A stretch of 13,928 nt of DNA from DATJQA01 sp038057515 (GCA_038057515.1 JBBUDB010000002.1:1-13928), one strand, 5' to 3'. Shown: positions 1 to 6,527, numbered from the stretch's first letter. Notes: generated by a model not told the origin, from the sequence alone. Made by a program: numbers and translations.

Positions 1-12
1 ATTTTTTCCTGT

Positions 13-31
13 CCCGAACTTGTCGAATGGG
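13..31. repeat. Short interspersed repeat fragment of CCCTGAGCTTGTCGAAGGG type
   Basis: CCCGAACTTGTCGAATGGG strongly resembles the short repeat CCCTGAGCTTGTCGAAGGG, which I recall as dispersed in many environmental bacterial genomes. A second relative lies in frame in the helicase gene at 8378-8405, in the opposite orientation. The assignment is by eye and the left context is cut by the window edge. Confidence 0.45.
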
Positions 32-50
32 TTTCCGGGTTCATATTTTC

Positions 51-326
51 TTATTCGCGCGAATTAGAAAGTAGTGAGAGAAGTGGCTTGACGGCGGCGG
101 GCAGGGGCGAGGCAAGTCGATAATATACTGTGAGCGATTCCTGCCGACGATCGAGGATATCCAGCTGGCGAAGGAGCGCGAGATGTTTCGATGTCGAAGT
201 GAACGAAAGATCAATGGCACGGGCAATGTCTGCAACCGAAAGCTCCTTGTGTTTTGTAAGAATCCTGATAACGGCCAGCCGACGCCGGTTCGCCAGTCCC
301 TTGAAAATCCGCTCAAGCTGTTTCAT
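51..326 (-). CDS. ArsR-family winged-helix transcriptional regulator
   Basis: A 91-residue protein with the compact ArsR/SmtB winged-helix layout. The N-terminal helix has LANRRRLAVIRIL; the helix-turn-helix around residues 29-52 has LSVADIARAIDLSFTSTSKH and then LALLRQ; the wing is near residues 58-71 (DRRQESLTVYYRL). The DNA-binding fold is clear. I see no paired Cys/His metal site, so the inducer is unknown and it may not be a metal sensor. Length is normal for the family. The last codons (N-S-R-E-stop) lie inside a copy of the ATTCGCGCGAAT core, and a 40-bp palindrome with the same core lies upstream at 393-432. Autoregulation through that site is possible but is inference. A weak SD-like GGAAG lies 7 nt before the ATG, and TTGTAA-N17-TTAAAT upstream could be its promoter. 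Confidence 0.88.
   Translation of the reverse strand: MKQLERIFKGLANRRRLAVIRILTKHKELSVADIARAIDLSFTSTSKHLALLRQLDILDRRQESLTVYYRLASPLPAAVKPLLSLLSNSRE
53..64. repeat. Palindromic core ATTCGCGCGAAT, copy A (degenerate right arm)
   Basis: This is a perfect 12-bp palindrome at the very 3' end of the ArsR gene, where it supplies codons for the last residues. The 23 bases at 42-64 are identical to 396-418, the left arm plus core of copy B. The right arm follows the palindrome only with one mismatch (position 65) and stops at 70. It therefore looks like a decayed or partial copy of the element upstream of the same gene. Confidence 0.8.
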
Positions 327-392
327 GTTCGATCTTCCATAGATTTAACGCCTATCATAGATATATTACAACATCTCGCACCCATCTTCATA

Positions 393-432
393 TTCCATAT
401 TTTCTTATTCGCGCGAATAAGAAAATATGGAA
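393..432. repeat. 40-bp perfect palindrome with ATTCGCGCGAAT core, copy B
   Basis: Every one of the 20 base pairs from the centre (412/413) outward is complementary: arms TTCCATATTTTCTT and AAGAAAATATGGAA flank the core at 407-418. It lies 17 bp past the stop of the DUF6390-like gene and about 20 bp upstream of the possible -35 of the ArsR gene. No U-run follows on either strand, so it is not a textbook intrinsic terminator. Options are an operator for the neighbouring ArsR protein, an RNA 3'-end hairpin, or a mobile palindromic element. Confidence 0.9.
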
Positions 433-449
433 ACGCAAGGCACAGAACC

Positions 450-1181
450 CTATATGGTCTTGTTGGCCAGCTCAATGTGACGGAGGGTGTATTTCAAAAG
501 CGCCGCCGCCTGTCCGGCGGTTATTTTCTCGCAGGGCACGCTCCAATGAATAGAAACGAGATCGCCGGGCGTGAGTTGTTCGATATCATAGGTCGCCTCA
601 AGCTTCCGGTTTATTTTCTTCTGCACCTCCTCGCCCAAGTAAAGTTTGCCGTCGGCGTAGAGCAACGGCCTAGTCGAAACTGTAATGCTTGGCCCGGAGG
701 CGGCCGTCACGGTGCCCCAGCTCACCCGGCACTCGTCCATGCTCTCTAGGGTGTGAGCCAAAGCGATGTGGCCGGTGCGCTTCCAGATATCAAGCACGTG
801 AAACGAGTGATGAGGAACGGCACCTTGGGAGATCTTGCCCTCCACCACTCCGAACGATTTTGCCCCGAGTTTTTTCTTGAGTTTCAAGCCGTCGAGAAGG
901 TGATGATAAAATTTCTTTTTTTCGATGGTTTCGAGAAGTTCGTTTCCGACCCAATAGGCCTCCACGACGCGGTCATCAAACGGGTCTTTAATGTGATTTG
1001 CCTCCGCGATGTGGCGTAGATAGGGATACATCGTTTCGAACTGCCCCAAAAGATGCGTGAGGCCAGCGTCCTTGGCGCCCTTAGCCAAGTAGGCGCCGAT
1101 CTCGCGATTGGCATCGGGGCCGCAATAATGGAGGCGGTTCGGGCCAAAAGCGTAGCGGGTGCACCGAAGGATACCGTCCAT
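450..1181 (-). CDS. DUF6390-like protein of unknown function
   Basis: A soluble protein of 243 residues from the ATG at 1181; an in-frame TTG at 1199 would add six. The N-terminus carries RYAFGPNRLHYCGP, which I recognise as the signature of the DUF6390 family found in Actinobacteria and candidate phyla. Other likely conserved pieces are VVEAYWVGNELLE, HHSFHVLDIW and a basic KKKLGAKSFGVVEGKI segment. There is no signal peptide or membrane helix. No biochemical role is known to me. It follows the EamA gene by about 41 nt on the same strand and may be co-transcribed, since I find no convincing promoter of its own. The family name is from memory of the motif. Confidence 0.72.
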   Translation of the reverse strand: MDGILRCTRYAFGPNRLHYCGPDANREIGAYLAKGAKDAGLTHLLGQFETMYPYLRHIAEANHIKDPFDDRVVEAYWVGNELLETIEKKKFYHHLLDGLKLKKKLGAKSFGVVEGKISQGAVPHHSFHVLDIWKRTGHIALAHTLESMDECRVSWGTVTAASGPSITVSTRPLLYADGKLYLGEEVQKKINRKLEATYDIEQLTPGDLVSIHWSVPCEKITAGQAAALLKYTLRHIELANKTI

Positions 1182-1190
1182 AATTTTAGG

Positions 1191-1231
1191 GGTTAGCAAC
1201 TAGTCACTAGCCGGATAGCAGGTTAGATAGC
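1191..1231. repeat. Degenerate TAG-spaced low-complexity tract
   Basis: The junction between the EamA and DUF6390-like genes reads as an irregular run of TAG triplets starting at 1194, 1201, 1208, 1216, 1224 and 1228, spaced 7-8 nt apart over most of its length. It includes the last codons of the exporter. It contains a small palindrome, CTAGTGACTAG on the minus strand. This looks like a decayed short tandem repeat; function unknown. Confidence 0.35.
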
Positions 1232-2140
1232 GACGGAAGCTGGCGTAGGCTGCTCTGCCGCGTCACGCGTAAAGGAGATGACGAGCCCGATGCCCAGGAG
1301 GAACAGTCCAGCGCTCAAGGCATCGGTTAGCGTGTAGGCGTGGGTGATGAATATCGCCGACAACACGTTTGTAACAAGCGTAGCGGGCACGAGGAGAATG
1401 GCCACATAAGTTGCCGGAGCGAGTTTCAGAGCGGAGTACCAGGTGAGCACGTAGCCAGCGAGGAACGCGCTAAGAAGTAGCGTCCAGCCCCACTGCGTCC
1501 CCGAGAGAGAAAATATCGGCGCGAAACCGCTCCGAAAATAAGTGAAGCCCAGAAGAACAAAAGAGCCCAAAACCATTCGCGCCGACGCGACCGTCAAGCT
1601 CGAAAGCTCGCGCAAAACTACTTTGGCAATAATATTTTCGATCGCCCACAAAATTGTTGCGCCGAGGATCATGAGTTCGCCAATGTTATATTTGAACCCG
1701 GCAAAACCGCCGATAACCACGTTCCCGGCGAATATCAGGGCGACGCCGACCATCTGCCAGCGGGTCACTCGCTCCTTGAGAAGCGGGATGGCAAAAAGCA
1801 ACACCCAAAGAAAAAGAGTTTTATGGATAAGCGCGCCATTCAAGGCGCTCGTCATCGAGAGACCGGTGAAAAAAAGAGCAAAAGGAATCGAGCCGCCGAT
1901 GAGGCCGATGGCGCCTAATTGGATAACCTGCTTTTTAGTGAGCGCTTTGATCTCCGGCCAACGCTTCAGCACAAAGTAAAGACCGATGAGGAAGAGCGCC
2001 ACAGCGCTATTTTTGAGCGTGGTGAAAATAATCGGGTCTTTAACAGCCGTGACTGCGGTTTTCGAGAGAAAGTTCGAGAAACCGGAAATGAGTGCCGTGC
2101 CGAGAGCTAGAAGCGTCGCCCGAGAAAGTATTTTTTTCAT
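1223..2140 (-). CDS. EamA (DMT superfamily) membrane transporter 1
   Basis: A 305-residue, strongly hydrophobic protein with about ten predicted membrane helices arranged as two EamA repeats. The first repeat runs from ATLLALGTALISGFSNFLSK to about residue 145, the second from GELMILGATILWAIENIIAK onward. Typical family pieces include FFTGLSMTSALNGALI, LKERVTRWQMVGVALIFAG and WYSALKLAPATYVAILL. The family exports small metabolites such as amino acids; the substrate here cannot be read from sequence. The second half ends with a short polar tail (RDAAEQPTPASVAI). The start is fixed by an extended -10 (TGGTACAAT) 8 nt upstream of the ATG. Distinct from the second EamA protein at 11766-12641. Confidence 0.9.
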   Translation of the reverse strand: MKKILSRATLLALGTALISGFSNFLSKTAVTAVKDPIIFTTLKNSAVALFLIGLYFVLKRWPEIKALTKKQVIQLGAIGLIGGSIPFALFFTGLSMTSALNGALIHKTLFLWVLLFAIPLLKERVTRWQMVGVALIFAGNVVIGGFAGFKYNIGELMILGATILWAIENIIAKVVLRELSSLTVASARMVLGSFVLLGFTYFRSGFAPIFSLSGTQWGWTLLLSAFLAGYVLTWYSALKLAPATYVAILLVPATLVTNVLSAIFITHAYTLTDALSAGLFLLGIGLVISFTRDAAEQPTPASVAI

Positions 2141-2148
2141 ATTCCACT

Positions 2149-2157
2149 ATTGTACCA
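2149..2157 (-). promoter_or_regulatory. Extended -10 promoter of EamA 1, leaderless
   Basis: On the minus strand TGG-TACAAT (hexamer 2149-2154) ends 8 nt before the ATG at 2140. This puts transcription start at or next to the start codon. No SD motif is present. Confidence 0.65.
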
Positions 2158-2198
2158 CCACCCAAAAGAAGGCGCACATTCCCCCGCCGGGGCACGAC

Positions 2199-4199
2199 CT
2201 AGCGCAAGCCGAGCTCCCGAAGTACGGCCCGATTGTTGGGCTCGCGGCCCAAAAAATTCCGCACCAAGGTATTTTCATCCATGCTCGCTCCTTTCTCCAG
2301 CACCAACGTCCGGTACGCACCGCCGGTTTTGGGATTCAATATCCCCTCACGCTCAAAGCGAGTGAACATATCGGCGCCGTAGACGCGCGACCACATGTAG
2401 CCATAGTAGCCGGCATCATATTCCACCATGTGCGTCCAACCGGCGGCGAAGAGCTGGCTCTTCGGCACGCGAATGCCGGTATAGCGTTCCACGAGCTTGG
2501 CGTAGAGCCCGATGATGTTTTTCTTCCCGCCGCCGTGGAGCTCCTGGTCGTAGAGCGCCATAACGAGCTGGCGCACGGCCCAATAGCCGATCATATGCCG
2601 CCGGGAAGCGATAAGTTTCTTGGCCAGCGCCGGCGGGATCTTCTTTTTGGGCGCATCCGCCCGGCCAGAAAACAGCGCGAGTGTTTTTTCGTCCCAAACC
2701 CACGATTCGAACATCTGCGAAGGCGCCTCCACGAAATCGAGAGCAGTCGAGAAGCCAGTTTGAGAAGCGAAGGTTGTCTTCGAGAGCGTACTGTGCATGA
2801 TATGGCCGAACTCGTGAAAAAATGTTTCCACTTCGTCGTGGGTGAGACAGCTTTGTCTCTCCGGCGTCGATTTCGGAAAATTAGCCGCCACGACCGAGAT
2901 CGGCGGCAGGCGATGCCCGGCCCCCGGTCCCTGAAGCGGCACGTGGCTCGTCAAGGCCGGGAAAACGGCGGCGTGGCCGTACTTCCCGTCGCGCGGGTGA
3001 AGATCGAGAGCGAAATACCCCGTGAGTGCTCCGGTTTTTTCTCGGATCTCGTAGAGCTCGGCGTCCTGGTGCCACAGGCGCCAGGGCAAGCGGCGAAAAC
3101 GAATCGAGAAGAGCTGCTCGTAGATCGCGAAGGTCCCCTTCTTCACCGCTTCAAGAGAAAAATACTCGCGCACTTTTTCATTATCGATGCCGTAACGCTT
3201 CTGTTTCAGGTGGTTGCTGTAAAAAGAAATGTCGGATGATTCGAGACGCGCCCGTTGATTCTTCAAGCGCCGGCGCTTCATAACGGTTAGCTCGCGAAGC
3301 TCCCGCCGCAATTTCGGATCGAGGCGCCGCAGGATGTCGAGGATCATCTTGCGCACATGCTCCGGGTTTTTCGCCATGCGGATCTCCGTCTGGAAGGCGG
3401 CGTGGCTCGCATAACCTAAAAGACGGGCGTTCGCATCGCGGAGCGCGATCATTTTTTCAAGGAGCTCGATGCCCTTCGGCCCGCCCCGGCGGAGCGCTTT
3501 TTCTCCCAGCTCGGCGCGCTTCGCATCGCTTTCTGCATTTTCCATAAAGGGAAAGAGGTCTGGATAGCGCAGAGAAACATGGTGCGTGGCCCTAGGCCCG
3601 CGCTCAAGGCGGGCAATATAGCTTTCGGGCAAACCGGCAAGCTCATTGCGCGAAACGGTAATATGGTCTTTATAGTCGTTCAGATTCTTACTGTAGGCGG
3701 TCTGAAGCTTCGCGAGCACCTGGAGATTTTCCTTCAGTTCCGCCCGGCGCCCCAGAGGAAGCTCAAGCCCCATTCGTCGGTAATCGCGCAAAATGTCGTG
3801 CAAGAGCTTCGTCGGCTCTGGGTCGAGGTGTTCCTTTCGGCTGGCATAGGCGCGGACGGCCAGATAGACGCCCTCATCGTAGGCGAGTTCGATCATCGTC
3901 TTCTGAAGCATCTCAATCGCCTTTTGCGCCGCTTCGCGAACGCGGCGCTCGGGACTCACGTTTAAAAGAACGTGGAGCACATTCGCCCGCCAGCCCGCCT
4001 CGGTCGAGGCGCGTTCGAGAGCGTAAACTGTGTTCATGAATGTCTGAAGCGCATGGGGAATGCCTTTTACCGTCTCGTGCGCCCGACGCCGAATGGCGAT
4101 CGCTTCAAGAGCGGTCGCATGGATCTTCTCTTGGTCCCAGCGCGCCCAAGAAATGTCTTCTTCGGTGTACGGAGCGACTTCTGGCTCAATTCTCACCAT
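2199..4199 (-). CDS. M3-family zinc oligopeptidase (thimet/OpdA type)
   Basis: A 666-residue cytoplasmic metallopeptidase predicted to cut short peptides. The zinc site is complete: H462-E463-F464-G465-H466, with the third ligand E491 in FVEAPSQMFESW, 29 residues after H462 as in thimet oligopeptidase. The C-terminal substrate-binding region EYDAGYYGYMWSRVYGADMF and the family ending (GASMDENTLVRNFLGREP) are present, so the gene is full length. No signal peptide. An upstream in-frame ATG at 4256 would add 19 unlike residues. I chose 4199 because a -10 (TATACT) ends 7 nt before it and the protein then begins MVRIEPEVAPYTEED, a natural M3 N-terminus. It lies between the EamA and M15 genes, each with its own promoter. 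Confidence 0.95.
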   Translation of the reverse strand: MVRIEPEVAPYTEEDISWARWDQEKIHATALEAIAIRRRAHETVKGIPHALQTFMNTVYALERASTEAGWRANVLHVLLNVSPERRVREAAQKAIEMLQKTMIELAYDEGVYLAVRAYASRKEHLDPEPTKLLHDILRDYRRMGLELPLGRRAELKENLQVLAKLQTAYSKNLNDYKDHITVSRNELAGLPESYIARLERGPRATHHVSLRYPDLFPFMENAESDAKRAELGEKALRRGGPKGIELLEKMIALRDANARLLGYASHAAFQTEIRMAKNPEHVRKMILDILRRLDPKLRRELRELTVMKRRRLKNQRARLESSDISFYSNHLKQKRYGIDNEKVREYFSLEAVKKGTFAIYEQLFSIRFRRLPWRLWHQDAELYEIREKTGALTGYFALDLHPRDGKYGHAAVFPALTSHVPLQGPGAGHRLPPISVVAANFPKSTPERQSCLTHDEVETFFHEFGHIMHSTLSKTTFASQTGFSTALDFVEAPSQMFESWVWDEKTLALFSGRADAPKKKIPPALAKKLIASRRHMIGYWAVRQLVMALYDQELHGGGKKNIIGLYAKLVERYTGIRVPKSQLFAAGWTHMVEYDAGYYGYMWSRVYGADMFTRFEREGILNPKTGGAYRTLVLEKGASMDENTLVRNFLGREPNNRAVLRELGLR

Positions 4200-4206
4200 A
4201 GGAAAC

Positions 4207-4212
4207 AGTATA
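4207..4212 (-). promoter_or_regulatory. -10 box of the M3 peptidase gene, leaderless
   Basis: TATACT on the minus strand ends 7 nt before the ATG at 4199. It sits in an inverted repeat CAGTAT-ACG-ATACTG (4206-4220), which could be a small operator. No clear -35. Confidence 0.6.
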
Positions 4213-4295
4213 CGATACTGCGCCGTTTCGAGCGAAAACGACCCGCGAAGGGGCACTTTTTATCTCGTCGCTATTTCTTGCTTTCTCTATCCTCT

Positions 4296-4308
4296 AACTC
4301 GCGCGAAT
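4296..4308. repeat. Degenerate core-like motif AACTCGCGCGAAT, copy D
   Basis: This lies in the gap between the M15 and M3 genes. It shares TCGCGCGAAT with the palindrome cores but has one mismatch and no long arms. It may be a decayed member of the same family, or chance. Confidence 0.35.
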
Positions 4309-4327
4309 ATGCGCATGGAGAAAACGA

Positions 4328-4341
4328 GGACGAATTCGTCC
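4328..4341 (-). terminator. Possible intrinsic terminator of the M15 peptidase gene
   Basis: The 14-bp palindrome GGACGAATTCGTCC begins 8 nt past the stop codon and is followed on the minus strand by TCGTTTTCTCC. The stem is short (5 bp with an AATT loop, or 7 bp as DNA), so this is a weak terminator. Confidence 0.4.
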
Positions 4342-4348
4342 CTAATCC

Positions 4349-5251
4349 CTAATCAAAAATACTAATGAGATACGGATCGATATCGGCCTGGGGTAGGTTG
4401 TAAAAGAGTATCCCTTGGTCGTGGAGGCGCGTCGCGAGGGCCACGCCCACGAACCGCCAATGCCACGGCTCATACTGATAGTAATTGTTCTCCTTCGGGT
4501 ACGAGAGGATGAAGCCGTAATGATGGGCATTTTGCGTAAGCCATTGATAGCTGGGCGTTGCGTTAAACTTCACCGAGAGACCATCTATCTCGGGAACGGT
4601 GAGGTCGACCGCCGTGCCAAGCTGGTGTTCCGAATATCCCTGATCTGCCGAGAACCGGTTCGCGCCCGAGCCGTAAAGCACTTTGTAGCCGGTCTTCACG
4701 TTCTCCTGCTCATAGAACGAGCGGTAGGCCGAAACAACTTCAAGCGGCTTGCCATCGGCTTTTGCCGCCGCCAACATATTCAAAAGGAAGTTTCGCACGG
4801 AACCGAAAATAAGCTGGGTGCGCGCGGGCTCAAAGAGATACTGCGAATCTATCGCTTCAAGCGGCATCGGCGCGTAGTTCTCGTTCAAAAAATAAACCTT
4901 CGAATATTTTTTGAGGAGTTCCGGCGGCGTCTTGCTCAACTTGTCGAGTTTCCCCACCGTGCCGGAGATCTGCTGGATCTGCGACGAGAACATCTGATTC
5001 TTGTCTTGCTCCGAACGGAGCGATGCGCTTAAGCTTTGATTCTGGTTGCGCTCGTTCTCTAGGTTGAGCGTGAGGTCGTCGCGCGTTTTTTGAAGCATAC
5101 TAACACTCTCCTCAAGGGCGCGTTTTTCGTATCCGAGTTTTTGATACGCGAAGAAGCCGTAGGCCGAGGCGGCGGCAAGTCCCGCGAGGGCGGTTATGGC
5201 CGCGAGGGCGAAAGCGACATACTTGAGGTGCGGTAATACTTTTTTGGTCAC
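4349..5251 (-). CDS. Membrane-anchored M15 (VanY-type) D-alanyl-D-alanine carboxypeptidase
   Basis: A 300-residue protein predicted to trim the terminal D-Ala from peptidoglycan stem peptides outside the membrane. Residues about 9-36 form one membrane helix, 42-105 a Gln/Glu/Lys-rich coiled coil (LEESVSMLQKTRDDL through QIQQISGTVGKLDKL), and about 125-290 the M15B domain. Zinc ligands are H209 and D216 in SEHQLGTAVD and H264 in EPWHW, with E261 the likely catalytic acid; SAYRS (174-178) is the usual substrate-side motif. The coiled coil may hold the enzyme away from the membrane or allow oligomerisation (inference). I chose the GTG at 5251 because a TACAAT box ends 7 nt upstream; a longer reading to 5323 runs through that promoter. 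Confidence 0.93.
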   Translation of the reverse strand: MTKKVLPHLKYVAFALAAITALAGLAAASAYGFFAYQKLGYEKRALEESVSMLQKTRDDLTLNLENERNQNQSLSASLRSEQDKNQMFSSQIQQISGTVGKLDKLSKTPPELLKKYSKVYFLNENYAPMPLEAIDSQYLFEPARTQLIFGSVRNFLLNMLAAAKADGKPLEVVSAYRSFYEQENVKTGYKVLYGSGANRFSADQGYSEHQLGTAVDLTVPEIDGLSVKFNATPSYQWLTQNAHHYGFILSYPKENNYYQYEPWHWRFVGVALATRLHDQGILFYNLPQADIDPYLISIFD

Positions 5252-5258
5252 GATGATA

Positions 5259-5264
5259 ATTGTA
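5259..5264 (-). promoter_or_regulatory. -10 box of the M15 peptidase gene, leaderless GTG start
   Basis: TACAAT on the minus strand is followed by TATCATC and then GTG. The 7-nt spacing predicts a leaderless mRNA starting at the GTG at 5251. Confidence 0.6.
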
Positions 5265-5319
5265 CTAAAATTCTGATATTTATGTTTGTTTGACGGATTG
5301 AGGGGGGGCCATCTTTTTA

Positions 5320-5351
5320 CCATTCGCCCATTCGCGCGAATGGGCGAATGG
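5320..5351. repeat. 32-bp perfect palindrome with ATTCGCGCGAAT core, copy C
   Basis: All 16 pairs from the centre (5335/5336) match. The core at 5330-5341 is identical to copies A and B, but the arms (CCATTCGCCC and GGGCGAATGG) are unrelated to theirs. It lies about 55 bp upstream of the M15 gene's -10, beyond any -35. No U-run follows on either strand. The rest of 5352-5421 is GC-rich non-coding sequence in which I see nothing else definite. Confidence 0.9.
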
Positions 5352-5421
5352 GGTGTCGCGGCACCCGGGGATATGCGGCCCCCTGGGGATATTATAGATG
5401 AGGTTCGGCCAGAAACGTTTT

Positions 5422-5446
5422 GAGCGGTCGCCTCCGGCGACCGCTC
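5422..5446. terminator. Strong 11-bp GC-rich hairpin
   Basis: GAGCGGTCGCC pairs perfectly with GGCGACCGCTC around a 3-nt TCC loop. It lies 22 nt past the stop of the small minus-strand gene (5469-5828), which suggests it ends that transcript. However, the better U-run (GATGTTTTTCT) follows on the plus strand, while the minus side reads AAAACGTTTCT. It may work in both directions or protect RNA 3' ends. Confidence 0.6.
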
Positions 5447-5468
5447 GATGTTTTTCTAGTTGTTACCG

Positions 5469-5828
5469 TCAGGCCCAGTGGCCGGGGAACTCCGGCGTTT
5501 CCGGGTTACGAGGAACCCAGTTCAGGCAGTAGGTGCGCCGTTTCCTGATGTCGGGCCAGGCGGAGTACGGACGCCAGGATCGCCGGTCAATCGCGCGGTA
5601 CACCTGAATCTTCACCGCGTTCCTGTTGGGGTAGCAGAAGATGACGTCACGAACCCCACACTCTTTCCCGTTGAAGATTGTGATCATTCCGGAGACCACC
5701 TCCGAGAAATCGAGGCGGTCGATGAACCCCGCCCAGCGGGAGGCGGTGGACGTGAAATATGCCTTATTTTTTCTACCCCGCCACAGGGTTGACAAATGAC
5801 GAGCGTTCGCTACAATTAGGGCAATCAC
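5469..5828 (-). CDS. Unrecognised small basic, tryptophan-rich protein (start uncertain)
   Basis: The open frame encodes up to 119 residues. From about residue 26 on, codon third positions are mostly G/C like the neighbouring genes, which supports real coding. Visible pieces are SRWAGFIDRLDFSEVVSGMI, NAVKIQVYRAIDRRSWRPYS and the C-terminus NWVPRNPETPEFPGHWA; there is no signal peptide or membrane helix. I do not recognise the family. The first 20 or so codons (from GTG at 5828) overlap the antisense promoter at 5789-5816 and follow directly after the hicA terminator, so translation probably begins further in, perhaps at the ATG at 5687 (72 residues) or at a non-ATG codon between. A strong hairpin follows the stop. 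Confidence 0.6.
   Translation of the reverse strand: MIALIVANARHLSTLWRGRKNKAYFTSTASRWAGFIDRLDFSEVVSGMITIFNGKECGVRDVIFCYPNRNAVKIQVYRAIDRRSWRPYSAWPDIRKRRTYCLNWVPRNPETPEFPGHWA
5789..5816 (+). promoter_or_regulatory. Near-consensus sigma-70 promoter facing the hicA 3' end
   Basis: TTGACA (5789-5794), a 16-bp spacer and TACAAT (5811-5816) make the best -35/-10 pair seen in the window. Transcription would start near 5823 and run into the hairpin at 5832-5875, giving an RNA of only about 55 nt. No plus-strand gene follows with a usable start codon. Confidence 0.5.
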
Positions 5829-5880
5829 TACGAAAAAAACCCTTGCGTGGTTCCGTCCGCGCCGGGGGTTTTTTCTTTTT
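5823..5880 (+). ncRNA. Candidate short RNA between a strong promoter and a terminator
   Basis: A transcript from the promoter at 5789-5816 would consist of a short 5' tail plus the hairpin ending in TTTTTTCTTTTT. It would be antisense to the 3' untranslated end of hicA and to the leader of the 5469-5828 gene. Evidence is only the promoter-terminator pairing; expression is not shown. Confidence 0.25.
5832..5875. terminator. Bidirectional intrinsic terminator after hicA
   Basis: A-tract plus CCC (5832-5842) pairs with GGG plus T-tract (5866-5875), enclosing an inner GCGTGG/CCGCGC stem. On the minus strand it ends in GGGTTTTTTTCG about 20-60 nt past the hicA stop, a good terminator for hicBA. 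On the plus strand it ends in GGGTTTTTTCTTTTT. Confidence 0.8.
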
Positions 5881-5895
5881 AGCGAACAGGGCTGC

Positions 5896-6129
5896 TTATT
5901 GGTTCAGCCAATCCTTTTTTGATATACCGGACTGCGCAATAATACTTTTTAGCGTTCTCGGATCAATGGCCCTACTGCCATGAAAAGGAACACAAACCTG
6001 CCGGAAACTTCCAGCATGGCTTCCGACGTAAAAATAATGACTCCCCTCAACGTGATTGAGGGTGAAACGATAATCCTTGAGAAAGCGCGTAACGTCGCTG
6101 AATGTCCAGTTGAAAATCCCCCTGGGCAT
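5896..6129 (-). CDS. hicA: HicA-type mRNA interferase toxin
   Basis: A 77-residue protein of the YcfA/HicA family: a small dsRBD-like fold that cleaves mRNA when free of its antitoxin. The catalytic histidine is expected at H31 in the VEGSHYFYVG segment, and the C-terminal half has the family's VPFHGSRAIDPRTLKSII and AQSGIS. I chose the ATG at 6129, 11 nt after the hicB stop; the open frame extends upstream to 6228 but that part overlaps hicB. Gene order is antitoxin then toxin, transcribed together from the promoter at 6484-6512 and ending at the hairpin at 5832-5875. All expected features of an active toxin are present; activity is not shown. Confidence 0.88.
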   Translation of the reverse strand: MPRGIFNWTFSDVTRFLKDYRFTLNHVEGSHYFYVGSHAGSFRQVCVPFHGSRAIDPRTLKSIIAQSGISKKDWLNQ

Positions 6130-6140
6130 CTTCGTCGTGA

Positions 6141-6461
6141 TTATGCCGCCGCGAGCGCCCTTTGCCCAAAAGTATACACGGACGAAATATCTCGCGAACT
6201 CTTCCGCTCGCTGTGAAGGGTGCGCCACAGCCCCTCGTATTCAGAATCGGAAACTTGGTTAAGAATGTGCGGCCGCGCTTTTATTTTGCGAGCAGAATTA
6301 ACATATCCCTGAATGGCCTCAAAGAGCGAGAGCAGAACTTCCCGAGGGTCGTCGCCAGCCTCGACGATATTGAACTCTAAACCAACGGCATACCACCGCT
6401 TATTCTCCTTAAAAACTATATAGCGAACCGAGCCGCGTTGTAGGGTATTTTTCCAAGCCAT
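6141..6461 (-). CDS. hicB: HicB-like antitoxin
   Basis: About 106 residues from the ATG at 6461. The N-terminal half (SVRYIVFKENKRWYAVGLEF then VEAGDDPREVLLSLFEAI) matches the degenerate RNase H-like fold of HicB antitoxins, which bind and block HicA. The C-terminal 45 residues are basic and unlike the usual ribbon-helix-helix or helix-turn-helix of HicB, so DNA binding and autorepression are uncertain. It directly precedes hicA (11-nt gap). An upstream in-frame codon at 6512 would place the promoter inside the gene and is rejected. Assigned mainly from fold-like pattern plus the HicA partner. Confidence 0.75.
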   Translation of the reverse strand: MAWKNTLQRGSVRYIVFKENKRWYAVGLEFNIVEAGDDPREVLLSLFEAIQGYVNSARKIKARPHILNQVSDSEYEGLWRTLHSERKSSRDISSVYTFGQRALAAA

Positions 6462-6483
6462 TTTAAAGAAATTATTTAATCTT

Positions 6484-6512
6484 ATGGTATCACACGGCTG
6501 GGTAGCTGACAA
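6484..6512 (-). promoter_or_regulatory. Promoter of hicBA
   Basis: On the minus strand TTGTCA (6507-6512), a 17-bp spacer and TACCAT (6484-6489). It leaves a leader of about 15-16 nt before the hicB ATG at 6461, unlike the leaderless genes nearby. Its -35 overlaps the CTGACA/TGACAA that would serve the divergent helicase gene. Confidence 0.6.
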
Positions 6513-6527
6513 ACAAACCTGCTTTTA

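Noticed and set aside
393..432. 40-bp palindrome as an ordinary intrinsic terminator of the DUF6390-like gene
   Set aside because: No U-run follows the hairpin on the minus strand, and the same core recurs at 5320-5351, again without a U-run.
1986..3239. Long plus-strand open frame of 417 codons
   Set aside because: It lies antisense across the M3 peptidase and EamA genes, whose protein motifs are unmistakable. It is a composition shadow.
4415..5032. Plus-strand open frame of 205 codons
   Set aside because: It is antisense to the M15 peptidase, including its zinc-site residues; no recognisable protein features.
53..5341. Repeated palindromes as a CRISPR array
   Set aside because: Only three or four copies spread over 5 kb with genes between, no uniform spacers and no cas genes.
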